64,000 nucleotides of DNA from Saprospiraceae bacterium UBA2365 (GTDB taxonomy: Bacteria > Bacteroidota > Bacteroidia > Chitinophagales > Saprospiraceae): positions 1 through 64,000 of the forward strand of contig DDTL01000066.1 of the NCBI GenBank assembly GCA_002344345.1, given 5' to 3'. The position numbers were made by a program, and so were the translations under genes. Shown here piece after piece: positions 18,154 through 26,728 of the stretch. The notes beneath the pieces are model-generated. The model ran no database searches and was not told the DNA's origin. It saw nothing but the letters and a program-made list of their open reading frames with translations. Positions within the stretch are counted from its first letter, which is position 1, and every line of letters begins with the position of its first letter.

Positions 18154-20250
18154 TCAACTATCAGGTTGATTGTTTTTTTTATTCAGTTCCTGCATAATAA
18201 AAGCATACTCCAGCGCCAGGTCTTTGATCCACTGAAATCTTCCTGATGCGCCCCCGTGTCCAAAATCCATTTGGGTGTGAAAAAGAAGTAAGTTTTTATC
18301 CGTTTTTCTGTCGCGCAATTTAGCAACCCATTTGGCTGGTTCCCAGTACTGAACCTGTGAATCATGGTAGCCGGTCGTCACAAGCATCGCAGGATATCCC
18401 TGTGTACAGACATTATCATACGGAGAATACGACAGCATGTACTGATAGTATTGTAAATCTTTGGGATTGCCCCATTCGTCGAATTCACCGGTTGTCAACG
18501 GAATGGATTCATCGAGGATCGTGGTAACCACATCCACGAACGGAACCTGTGCGATGATGCCACGGAACAGATCTGGGCGTAAATTTGCAACGGCGCCTAC
18601 CAGTAAACCTCCGGCACTTCCTCCTTTCGCAAATAATTTATTTTTGGAAGAATAACCGGCTGTGATCAGATGTTCTGCACATGATATGAAATCAGTAAAA
18701 GTGTTCTTTTTCCTGAGTAGTTTGCCATCCTCATACCATTTACGTCCATAGAATTGTTCTCCCCGAACGTGTGCTATTGCAAATACAAATCCTCTATCCA
18801 GGAGTGGAAGGATGCTGATCCTGAAAACCGGATCAACTGTGATGCCATAAGATCCATATCCATACAAAAGTGCGGGTGCAGAACCGTTTTTCTTAAAATC
18901 TTTCCTGTATACCAGGCTGATAGGAATCCTGGTTCCATCCGTCGCCACGGCAAAATCCCGTTTTGTTTCATAATCTGAAGGATTGAAGCCACCCGGAATT
19001 TCCTGTTGCTTGAGCAAGGTGCTGCGTCGTGTTTTTGGATCATAATCAAAAACGGAACCTGGAGTAGTGAGAGAAGAATAACTGTACCTGATCAGTTCTG
19101 AATTGTACGCTTTATTTGTGCTCAGATTCACAACATATACTTCTTCATCGAAAGAAATATGGTGTGCATCTTTTCCATCCCATGGCCTGATATGCAACTG
19201 GTTCAACCCATCTTTTCTTTCAGCTATAACCAAAAAATCTTTGAAAACATCGAATCCTGAAATGAAAATGTCTTCATTGTGTGGAATGAAAATTTCCCAA
19301 TGATCCAGGCCTGTTCGCAGGGTGCTGGTGCGCATCACGTTGAAATTCTCAGCATTGTGATTTGTCCTTATGTAAAAATGATCACCGCTGTGTTCTATGG
19401 AATACTCGAGGCCTTTGATCCTGGGTTGAAAAACGCTAAAAGATCCTAATGAATGATCGGCATTCAAAAAACGGTACTCACTTGTCAATGTGCTTTCTGA
19501 ACCGATGACCAGATATTTTTGTGTTTTGGTTTTGTATATGAAAACGGAAAAAGTTTCGTCTTTTTCAAAGTAGACAGTGACATCTTCAGAAACCGGAGTT
19601 CCGAGTATATGCCGCCTGACCTTTTCAGAACGCAGGGTTTGCGGATTGCGTTGCACATAAAAAACGGTTAGATTGTCATTTCCCCAGATGATCCGACCCG
19701 TTGTCATAGGAATTTCGTCCTGTAGCAACGCTCCGTTCTCCAGGTTTTTAAAGAAGAGCGTATAATTCCTTCGGCTCACAGTATCAACCCCATAAGCCAG
19801 AATCCGGTTGTCAGGGCTGACCGAACTGCCGCTGATATCGAAATAGGAAAAAGCTTCAGCCATTTGATTGACATCCAGGAGTACTTCTTCCTTCGCATGG
19901 ATGGAAGTCTTTTTCCTACATGAAATATAATATTCTTTACCTTCAACAGAACGTGTATAATAGAAATAATCATTGAAAAAATAGGGTACAGAATTATCTT
20001 CTTCCTTGATTTTGCCCCGTATTTCATCATACAAACTTTCCTGGAGTGGCAATGTTGGCTTCATAACCATGTCCAGGTAAGCGTTTTCTTCCTCCAGATA
20101 ACGGATCACATCAGGATGATCCCTTTCATTCAGCCAGAAAAACTCATCAATCCTTAGGTGGCTGTGTGCGATCAGTTCTCTGGGTTTTTTAGGGGCTGAT
20201 GGTGCAACGGGCATTTGGTCTTCAGGAAAAGTTTCTTTCATGAAATGCAA
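18154..20250 (-). CDS. ptrB: Oligopeptidase B-like S9 family serine peptidase
   Basis: The 698-residue protein has the prolyl-oligopeptidase layout: a beta-propeller of about residues 80-410, then an alpha/beta-hydrolase domain. The nucleophile lies in AKGGSAGGLLVG, the Asp in TTGYHDSQVQYWEPAKWV and the His in MDFGHGGASG. The N-terminal DEFFWLNERDHPDVIRYLE and family length match oligopeptidase B, which cuts short peptides after basic residues. There is no signal peptide, so it is likely cytoplasmic. The gene is followed by the glucanotransferase gene after 225 bases. Specificity for basic residues is inferred from the family. Confidence 0.9.
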   Translation of the reverse strand: MHFMKETFPEDQMPVAPSAPKKPRELIAHSHLRIDEFFWLNERDHPDVIRYLEEENAYLDMVMKPTLPLQESLYDEIRGKIKEEDNSVPYFFNDYFYYTRSVEGKEYYISCRKKTSIHAKEEVLLDVNQMAEAFSYFDISGSSVSPDNRILAYGVDTVSRRNYTLFFKNLENGALLQDEIPMTTGRIIWGNDNLTVFYVQRNPQTLRSEKVRRHILGTPVSEDVTVYFEKDETFSVFIYKTKTQKYLVIGSESTLTSEYRFLNADHSLGSFSVFQPRIKGLEYSIEHSGDHFYIRTNHNAENFNVMRTSTLRTGLDHWEIFIPHNEDIFISGFDVFKDFLVIAERKDGLNQLHIRPWDGKDAHHISFDEEVYVVNLSTNKAYNSELIRYSYSSLTTPGSVFDYDPKTRRSTLLKQQEIPGGFNPSDYETKRDFAVATDGTRIPISLVYRKDFKKNGSAPALLYGYGSYGITVDPVFRISILPLLDRGFVFAIAHVRGEQFYGRKWYEDGKLLRKKNTFTDFISCAEHLITAGYSSKNKLFAKGGSAGGLLVGAVANLRPDLFRGIIAQVPFVDVVTTILDESIPLTTGEFDEWGNPKDLQYYQYMLSYSPYDNVCTQGYPAMLVTTGYHDSQVQYWEPAKWVAKLRDRKTDKNLLLFHTQMDFGHGGASGRFQWIKDLALEYAFIMQELNKKNNQPDS

Positions 20251-20415
20251 TTATTTTTGGCAAAAATAACATTTTAAATCATTTGGAGAATTGAAGTCAA
20301 TGAATGTGGTTGATTATTGACTCCTTAGAAGTTCCACTTTCGGGGCGGACTCAATGCAAAAGCCTCTCGTTGGTAAAATTGTCTGGTATTTTGTGATTGT
20401 GCTGGAATAAAGTAT

Positions 20416-20518
20416 GAGTTCAGTTTATTAAGTATTAAAGTTGAAAGTTCATAAAGTTATATTGCAGATATTGAGATGTTTATGATAATTTTGCATTTGT
20501 AGTTTAAGTGTTCAATTT
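20416..20518 (-). repeat. Dispersed repeat R2, copy b (inverted)
   Basis: Reverse-complement partner of the repeat at 3851-3952. Reading the minus strand gives GAACACTTAAACTACAAATG, then ATTATCATAAACAT and GCAATATAACTTTATGAACT, nearly identical to copy a. Confidence 0.75.
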
Positions 20519-20563
20519 TGGGTCTGCTCAGAAAAGTCCCGCAGGGACGAAATGATTATTAAC

Positions 20564-20802
20564 CGTATGCAAGCGATAGCGCAGCTTACGATCCCTGCAC
20601 CACCTGTATTCCAGAGCCCTCCAAGGGCAACATTACAATGAATGTGACGCGTAAGCAGTAAAGCGTCTCAATTCTTTTAACAAACTGAAGTAGTTATGTG
20701 ATCCGGAAGAAACTTTTGTACCGGGTAAAAGATGATCTCACCCCATGCGGGGCTGTAATCCGTTTTTATTATGTCCGTAAGCTGCGCTATCGCTTGCATA
20801 CG
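20564..20802. repeat. Inverted repeat, perfect 27-bp arms
   Basis: The arm at 20564-20590 (CGTATGCAAGCGATAGCGCA plus GCTTACG) is the exact reverse complement of 20776-20802. Outside it, AGTCCCGCAGGGA (20535-20547) pairs with TCCCTGCGGGACT (about 20817-20829). The spacer contains CACCCCATGCGGGGCTG. Such GC-rich palindromic intergenic modules are common in Bacteroidota; function is unknown. Confidence 0.85.
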
Positions 20803-20897
20803 CTTATCCAACTGTTATCCCTGCGGGACTGAATCTAAGGAAAGGGGTGAGTGTTTTGATAATTTGAATCACGACAATGAATGTCGTGATCTGCGAG

Positions 20898-21239
20898 ATT
20901 CGAAAATTCGTAGCAATTCCCACATTGGTCATGCAAATATCCATTCAATCTACATTCGAAAAATACAGTTTGCAACGCGGATGACGCGGATGCTGTGCAG
21001 CGCGGATCTATGTTTGGAAAAGCGAGAGATTGGTAGAAGGGATCATTTGAAAATTGGATAATTTGAAAATTTGAAAATTCGTAGCGACCCCCACATTGGA
21101 CATGCAACGATCCTTTTAATCCACGTTTAAAAAATACAGTTGGCAACGCGGATGACGCGGATGCTGCGCAGCACGGATCTATGTTTGGAAAAGCGAGAAA
21201 TTGGTAGAAGGGACAATTTGATAATTTGAAAATTGACCT
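20898..21239 (+). repeat. Two direct copies of a 171-bp repeat
   Basis: Copies at about 20898-21068 and 21069-21239 share GAAAATTCGTAGC, CCCACATTGG, CAACGCGGATGACGCGGATG, GATCTATGTTTGGAAAAGCG and TTGGTAGAAGGGA in the same order with about 171-base spacing. Between copies the flank is low-complexity AATTTGAAAATT. There is no sign of a coding role. Confidence 0.85.
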
Positions 21240-21434
21240 AGGTGTAAAAAAGATTTTCCCGCAGATTTTCGCTGATCTGTTTTCTGAACAGGAAGCTAAA
21301 TTCTTCGCAGATCGGCGAGTTATGCGGGAACGAAAAAAAAAGGGTTTAACTTTTACTTTCCCTGATCTCAATGAAGTTGACAGGATTCCGGCTCAAGGCC
21401 GGAATGACAGCTCCAAAAAATAGAAACGAATACA

Positions 21435-21681
21435 TTTGAGTCTACTCCGAATAGTCTTTGCCCCCTAAATCCCCACTGACGTTTTCAGTCAGTACAAGCA
21501 CTGACATTTTCAGTCAGTACAAGCACTGACATTTTTAGTCAGTACACTCCTTAAAGGGGACTTTTAATTAGTTGATATTCAATCGTTTCCATTCAGTCTT
21601 GGGCTGATCTTTGACGTCAGTAGAAAGGAGCAAAAAAACGATTGAAAATCAACGAATCGCACTTGTCGTAGCAGACTCAAA
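21435..21681 (+). repeat. MITE-like palindromic element E2, expanded copy
   Basis: It begins TTTGAGTCTACTCCGAATAG and ends GTAGCAGACTCAAA. The inner pair GTTGATATTCAATCGTTT / AAACGATTGAAAATCAAC and the central GACGTCAGTAG are retained. Compared with the other copies it has an insert of three near-repeats of CACTGACATTTTCAGTCAGT (about 21474-21545). Confidence 0.8.
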
Positions 21682-21941
21682 CTTTATACTTTTTAAACTC
21701 GAATCAAGTATATGAGTTCTCAGTGTTTTTAGCCAATGTTTTATGACTGGAATTAACACTAAAATTTCCACAGCAAATTTATTGTCAATTGTTCCAAGTA
21801 TTCCCGCAAATCGAACGGAAAAATGGACGATTAATCTCTTCATCAAAATAATCCGTTTATTTTTATACTTTTGACCCATAATTTCCGTTTTATGCTTTTA
21901 AATAACGTAAGGATCATTTTTTATCAAAATTTGTAATTTGT

Positions 21942-22949
21942 ATGAGAAGTTTATTGTTAACTATTCTGTTTGTAATGGGTTTTATAGTCATGGGAATATC
22001 TCAGAATGAGGACTCAACCATGATTAAAACACATAAGAAGATCATTATCAAAACCGTTGACCCTGAAGGCAATGTCCAAACAAAAGTTTTTGAAGGAGAC
22101 GATATGAAAATGGATTCACCCAGACCATTTATAATTACCAAAGGCAGTGATTCCATCATTGTGGAAGTTTTTGCAGATAGTATGGTCATGGATGAATTTG
22201 AACCTTTTGAAATAGAGGATGTAGAAAAATTTCATTGGAATTTTAAAGAAGGGAAGGATTTTCCCGGTCAAGGCAGAAGGATGATGATTTTTGGGGATGG
22301 ACAACCCGGATTTGAACCTATGGAACACCAGAATAAACCAAAACTTGGTGTGTTTATTGAAGAATCGGCAAAAGGTGTCAAGGTGACAGAAGTAGAAGAG
22401 TTTTCTGCAGCTTACTCTGTTGGAATTTTAGCCGGAGATGTGATCACCAGGGTAAACGGAGTGAAAATTACAAATGTAGAAGAGTTGCAACGGGAAATAG
22501 GATCAGGTAAACCCGGAAATATGACCGAAATTAAAGTCAGAAGGAATGGTAAGAATAAATCTTTTGAAGTGAGATTGCACGGTCAGCCAAAAATGAAGAA
22601 AGCATTCAGTTTTGTTCCGGAAGAAGGCATGTTCCCACCGGAAATGGGACGATTTGACTGGCAGGAAAGACAGCAAAACTGTTCAGGCAAGCATAAAGAA
22701 CCAGTTTGTTGCGAGGGTTTTGGATTCAACGGAAGATGGCATCCTTTTGATCAGAAATGCTGTGAAAAGCATGATAGCCATTCTGGAAGAGGCTCTCATG
22801 ACGAACATAAATGTTGTGAAAAACACGATATACATTCAGGTAAAGCACATCAGGGCGATCACAAAAGCTGCAGCAATCATGAAGAAAAAAAGAATTGTAA
22901 CGATGAACAGCATCATCATGGTTCCTGTAAAGATAAGGAGAAAAAATAA
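21942..22949 (+). CDS. Secreted PDZ-domain protein with Cys/His-rich C-terminal tail
   Basis: The 335-residue protein starts with a signal peptide (about residues 1-20, ending GIS). Residues 30-130 are unassigned and acidic. A PDZ domain spans about 133-213 (KLGVFIEESAKGVKVTEVEE, then AGDVITRVNGVKI). The last 90 residues hold ten Cys and many His, including two CCEKHD motifs (273-278 and 291-296) and a final DEQHHHGSC. This tail looks like a metal-binding region. The protein should be periplasmic or surface-located. No protease domain is present, unlike DegP. A terminator follows at 23018. The metal-binding role is inference. Confidence 0.75.
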   Translation: MRSLLLTILFVMGFIVMGISQNEDSTMIKTHKKIIIKTVDPEGNVQTKVFEGDDMKMDSPRPFIITKGSDSIIVEVFADSMVMDEFEPFEIEDVEKFHWNFKEGKDFPGQGRRMMIFGDGQPGFEPMEHQNKPKLGVFIEESAKGVKVTEVEEFSAAYSVGILAGDVITRVNGVKITNVEELQREIGSGKPGNMTEIKVRRNGKNKSFEVRLHGQPKMKKAFSFVPEEGMFPPEMGRFDWQERQQNCSGKHKEPVCCEGFGFNGRWHPFDQKCCEKHDSHSGRGSHDEHKCCEKHDIHSGKAHQGDHKSCSNHEEKKNCNDEQHHHGSCKDKEKK

Positions 22950-23017
22950 TTGAAGGGTAAAAAGGATTTGAACCCGTCTTTTTAGTGATCTTCACTGCAA
23001 AAATTATCAAATCAAAG

Positions 23018-23048
23018 AGGACTGGCCGAACACCAGTCCTTTTTATTT
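23018..23048 (+). terminator. Rho-independent terminator after PDZ gene
   Basis: A perfect 8-bp stem AGGACTGG / CCAGTCCT around a 7-base loop is followed by TTTTATTT. It lies 69 bases after the PDZ gene stop. Confidence 0.8.
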
Positions 23049-23273
23049 GTATCGCAATCCAAATTCCGGGTTTGTTTACAAAATCATTTTTACTGAAGAT
23101 ATACTTCCTGATAGTTTGTATCTTGCACAAAAATATGGGGCATACCGGATCTGATTTGATTAGGATCAGGGGATTTTTTTATCACCACCATTCATTTTTA
23201 TTTAAGCTTGAAATTAATGAGTTGAAATTGTTATGGTGTAGGGTTAATTTTTTTGGGAATAAAATCGTAATGA

Positions 23274-24551
23274 ATGAAAGTGCCATTGGCAGAAAGGATG
23301 CGGCCAAATTCGCTGGATGAATATATCGGCCAGCAACATTTGGTTGGCGAAGATGGTGTTTTATACCGAATGATCAAATCAGGTTCCATCGCATCCATGA
23401 TTTTTTGGGGGCCACCCGGAACGGGGAAAACTACGCTTGCCAACATCATTTCTCAGACCCTTAAAAGACCGTTTATCCACATGACTGCGATCAACGCCGG
23501 TGTGAAAGACATACGTGATGCCATCGATAAAGCAAAAAAGCAACATTTTTTCAACAGTCCGAACCCTATCCTGTTCATCGATGAAATTCACCGGTTCAAC
23601 AAAGCCCAGCAAGATGCATTATTGGGAAGTGTCGAGAAAGGTATTTTGACGCTTATCGGGGCAACCACAGAAAATCCTTCGTTTGAAGTGATTTCAGCGC
23701 TGTTGTCCAGGTGTCAGGTTTTTGTACTGCAACACCTTGACAAAAAGGATTTATTGGAACTTTTACATCTTGCATTGGAAAAAGATGCAGAACTAAAGCA
23801 AAAAGAGGTCGTTTTGGAAGAAACGGATGCTTTGCTGGCTTTTTCCGGAGGAGATGCCAGAAAACTGTACAATTGTCTGGAGATCGTCGTCAACCATTTC
23901 AAGGAAGCTGAAACCGTCCGTATCAATAATGAAGTGGTGGCAAAAGCCATTCAACACAATGTCAGCATCTATGATAAGTCCGGAGAAATGCATTACGATA
24001 TCATATCTGCTTTCATCAAATCTTTGAGGGGAAGCGATCCGAATGCTGCCTTGTATTATATGGCCAGAATGATAGAAGGGGGTGAAGATCCGCTTTTTAT
24101 ATGCAGGCGAATGATCATCCTGGCAGCTGAAGACATCGGTTTGGCCAATCCGAATGCTTTGTTGATCGCAAATGCATGTTTTGAATCGGTGCATAAGATC
24201 GGGATGCCTGAAGGGAGAATCGTGATGTCACAGGCGGCCGTTTACCTGGCAACCTCACCCAAAAGTAATTCTGCTTACATCGCCATAGACCTGGCACTTC
24301 AAAAGGTGAAAGAGACTCAAAATTTGCCTGTCCCATTGCATTTGAGAAATGCGCCAACAGCTTTGATGAAATCGCTGAACTATGGCAATAAATATCAGTA
24401 TGCGCATGATTTTGAAAAAAATTTTGTCCATCAGGAATTTTTACCCGAAGAGATTTCCAATACGGTTTTTTATTCGCCTCAGGAAAACCAGCATGAACGC
24501 AAATTCAGACAATGGCTTAGAGAACTATGGAAGGGTAAGTATGGTTATTAA
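23274..24551 (+). CDS. rarA: Replication-associated recombination protein A (RarA/MgsA), AAA+ ATPase
   Basis: The 425-residue protein is a full-length RarA. It starts [20 protein letters not shown], has Walker [10 protein letters not shown] (46-54), Walker [11 protein letters not shown] (101-110) and sensor [11 protein letters not shown]. The C-terminal part, with [20 protein letters not shown] and [12 protein letters not shown], is the tetramerisation/MgsA region. It acts at stalled replication forks and is related to clamp-loader subunits. The gene is alone. The intergenic stretch before it contains the terminator of the PDZ gene. Confidence 0.95.
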   Translation: MKVPLAERMRPNSLDEYIGQQHLVGEDGVLYRMIKSGSIASMIFWGPPGTGKTTLANIISQTLKRPFIHMTAINAGVKDIRDAIDKAKKQHFFNSPNPILFIDEIHRFNKAQQDALLGSVEKGILTLIGATTENPSFEVISALLSRCQVFVLQHLDKKDLLELLHLALEKDAELKQKEVVLEETDALLAFSGGDARKLYNCLEIVVNHFKEAETVRINNEVVAKAIQHNVSIYDKSGEMHYDIISAFIKSLRGSDPNAALYYMARMIEGGEDPLFICRRMIILAAEDIGLANPNALLIANACFESVHKIGMPEGRIVMSQAAVYLATSPKSNSAYIAIDLALQKVKETQNLPVPLHLRNAPTALMKSLNYGNKYQYAHDFEKNFVHQEFLPEEISNTVFYSPQENQHERKFRQWLRELWKGKYGY

Positions 24552-24732
24552 TCATTCATATACAAATAATTATAACTGTCAGCATACTTAGAAAAGTCTT
24601 ACCCAATAAAATTGTCCGCAACTGAGTTATTTTGAATAAAATACAAATTAACTTTTATGTAGGAAGTTTTTTCCAAAAAATGTTCTTTATTTAAAGTAAT
24701 ATTCTATTTTCACAAATTCAAACTGATACATC

Positions 24733-25878
24733 ATGAATTTTAATATTTATAGTGACGAAAATCTCAAAGTTATAGAAGGAAGTATAGCTGATTTCACTAA
24801 AAAATATATCGAACCAAACTACAAAGATTGGGATGAAGCTCAGGTTTTTCCTGTCAATACCATGCATTTATTGGGTGAGTATGGTTTTTTGGGAGCGGTC
24901 ATTCCTGAGATGTATGGTGGGTCAGGTTTGAGTTATCAGGCATACGTATCTATTTTACAGGAAATATCGAAAGTGTGTGGCTCAATAGGATTGTCTGTTG
25001 CTGCCCACAATTCATTGTGTACCAATCATCTTTACATGTTTGGTAATGAAGAACAAAGACTGAAGTATCTGCCTGATCTTGCTTCAGGAAGATGGATCGG
25101 TGCCTGGGGATTGACAGAGCCCAATACCGGAAGTGATGCAATGAGAATGAAGTGTGTTGGGGAAAAGGACGGAGATTATTACATTATTAATGGCTCAAAA
25201 AGCTGGATCACGCACGGGAAATCAGGCGATGTCGCCGTAGTGTTGGTCAGAACGGGCGATTTGCTGGACAGCCGTGGGATCAGTGCATTTATCATTGAAA
25301 AAGGAACTCCGGGTTTCAAGCCGGGAAAAAAGGAAAATAAGCTTGGCATGAGGTCATCAGAAACTGCTCCTTTGCACTTTGATAATTGCAGGGTACACAA
25401 AAGTCAGCTTTTGGGGAATGAAGGCGAAGGATTTATTCAGGCGATGCAGGTTTTGGATGGTGGCAGGATCAGTATTGCAGCTGTAGGTCTGGGTATAGCC
25501 AAAGGAGCCTATGAGGCATCCGTAGCTTATGCCAATCAGAGGGAGCAATTTGGCAAACCCATTTCCAGTTTTCAGGCGATCGCGTTCAAACTGGCTGATA
25601 TGGCGACCAAAATAGAAACGGCAGAATTGCTTACGCGCAAAGCAGCCTGGTTGAAGGACAGCGGACAGCCATTCACCAAAATTGCTGCCATGGCAAAATA
25701 CAAGGCTTCAGAGATTTCAGTTGAAATTTCAACCGATGCCATTCAAATCTTCGGTGGATATGGATATACCAAAGATTACCCTGTAGAAAAATTTTACCGC
25801 GACAGTAAACTATTGACCATCGGCGAAGGTACCTCCGAAATTCAAAAATTAGTGATTTCAAGGCATTTAATAAAATAA
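24733..25878 (+). CDS. Acyl-CoA dehydrogenase
   Basis: The 381-residue flavoprotein shows the family blocks in order: an N-terminal helical domain, AWGLTEPNTGSDAMRMKC for FAD binding, KSWITHGKSGDV, and a C-terminal helical domain with IQIFGGYGYTKDYPVEKFYR and the terminal GEGTSEIQKLVISR. It would dehydrogenate an acyl-CoA in the cytoplasm and pass electrons to an electron-transfer flavoprotein. Length and motifs fit short/branched-chain or butyryl-CoA type enzymes, but chain-length specificity cannot be fixed. It is a single gene, followed by a strong terminator at 25965. Confidence 0.93.
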   Translation: MNFNIYSDENLKVIEGSIADFTKKYIEPNYKDWDEAQVFPVNTMHLLGEYGFLGAVIPEMYGGSGLSYQAYVSILQEISKVCGSIGLSVAAHNSLCTNHLYMFGNEEQRLKYLPDLASGRWIGAWGLTEPNTGSDAMRMKCVGEKDGDYYIINGSKSWITHGKSGDVAVVLVRTGDLLDSRGISAFIIEKGTPGFKPGKKENKLGMRSSETAPLHFDNCRVHKSQLLGNEGEGFIQAMQVLDGGRISIAAVGLGIAKGAYEASVAYANQREQFGKPISSFQAIAFKLADMATKIETAELLTRKAAWLKDSGQPFTKIAAMAKYKASEISVEISTDAIQIFGGYGYTKDYPVEKFYRDSKLLTIGEGTSEIQKLVISRHLIK

Positions 25879-25964
25879 AATATGTAGTTATTAGTATAAT
25901 TCAAACTAATAATAAAGAAAAACCCAATTTGTATCTTAGAAATTTTGAGGAAATCAGAGTGAAA

Positions 25965-25998
25965 AAGGGGTTGCGTGGTTGCAACCCCTTAATTTTTT
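25965..25998 (+). terminator. Rho-independent terminator after acyl-CoA dehydrogenase
   Basis: Stem AAGGGGTTGC / GCAACCCCTT with a short loop, then AATTTTTT. The hairpin closely resembles the one at 33904-33927, at the other end of the CRISPR-Cas locus. Confidence 0.85.
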
Positions 25999-26482
25999 AA
26001 AAGATGTTTAACAATGCGAATCAATAGATTTAATGGATAATTTAGCACTGAATGTTGTGTATTCCATAGATATACTAAGCGGGAAAATGAAGTGATAGTT
26101 TGGAATTAGGAATAGGGTAAAGACCATTTTGATTGATGATGCTGACAAGGTTAACCTAAAAATCCGATGGCCATAATAAGTTTTGGCAAACTTTAATCCA
26201 TAAGTGAATGCAGTGGCGAAAATTGTGACACACTGAGCCTTTTAGTTTTCGGGATTATTTCAAAAACTTAGTTTATTGCATTCAATAGATTTATATTACT
26301 TCTTATTTTTTGTCTGATCTATATACATTCTTCAACAAACTGAGAAAACATTCAGTATCCATAAGTAATATTTCAAAAAACAATGCCATGAAATGGAAAA
26401 ATACAAGATTCACTTACAAATAGGCTGAAATTATGAATCTTTATGGAGGGAGATATTTATTCCTATAAAAACTGACCTTTTA

Positions 26483-26490
26483 TAGATTTG
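26483..26490 (+). promoter_or_regulatory. Candidate cas9 promoter -7 box (TAGATTTG)
   Basis: TAGATTTG fits TAnnTTTG. Transcription from here would give a cas9 leader of about 230 bases that runs antisense through the whole tracrRNA gene. No convincing -33 element is seen, so this is tentative. Confidence 0.3.
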
Positions 26491-26611
26491 AAATCATTTT
26501 TTTTTGGTATCTTAGGCCTTGAAACAGGATTTGGATATAAACCTGGTTGAGAACATCTGAATAGTAAACCTTTTACCTTTTTACCTAATAACCCAATTAC
26601 CCGAAAAGGCA

Positions 26612-26692
26612 AAAGAAAAAAGACGACCGGAGGCCGCCTTTGATGTTTTCACAACGGAAAAATCCTTATTGTGAATTGCTTCAATATGTGGC
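26612..26692 (-). ncRNA. tracrRNA of the type II-C CRISPR-Cas system
   Basis: On the minus strand the segment opposite 26669-26689 reads ACATATTGAAGCAATTCACA plus A. It pairs with the start of the crRNA-sense repeat (GTTGTGAATTGCTTTCAGTA) over about 21 bases with one bulge and one G-U. It is followed by ATAAGGATTTTTCCGTTGTG, which forms the next short hairpin, then AAAACATCAAAGGC. It ends in stem GGCGGCC / GGTCGTC (26622-26638) and a T-run, a built-in terminator. This order of anti-repeat, nexus-like hairpin and terminator is the form known from Bacteroidota type II-C loci. The 5' end is estimated from the promoter boxes. Confidence 0.88.
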
Positions 26693-26694
26693 TG

Positions 26695-26725
26695 CAAAAT
26701 ACAGTTTTTAATCATAAATACCAAA
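26695..26725 (-). promoter_or_regulatory. Candidate tracrRNA promoter
   Basis: Reading the minus strand, TTTG (26722-26725) is followed after 20 bases by TATTTTG (26695-26701), one base short of the Bacteroidota TTTG / TAnnTTTG pattern. It would start tracrRNA just before the anti-repeat. It sits between the tracrRNA and the cas9 start codon. Confidence 0.45.
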
Positions 26726-26728
26726 TAA

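Larger units (their letters stand above)
20251..21941. other. Gene-free repeat hub
   Basis: This 1.7-kb region contains no convincing gene. It holds repeat R2 copy b, a perfect 27-bp inverted pair, two 171-bp direct copies, palindromes of the GATTCCGGCTCAAGGCCGGAAT type near 21383-21407 and MITE-like element E2. The minus-strand frame of 178 codons across it repeats its own peptide because of the DNA repeats and is rejected. Confidence 0.75.
25879..26728. other. Intergenic region: terminator, candidate cas9 promoter and tracrRNA gene
   Basis: The 850 bases between the acyl-CoA dehydrogenase and cas9 genes hold a terminator (25965-25998), about 480 bases with no supportable frame, a candidate plus-strand promoter box at 26483 and the minus-strand tracrRNA gene at 26612-26692. 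Confidence 0.7.

Noticed and set aside
20835..21371. 178-codon minus-strand reading frame
   Set aside because: It runs through the two 171-bp direct repeats, so its peptide repeats itself; no start context, signal or domain supports it.
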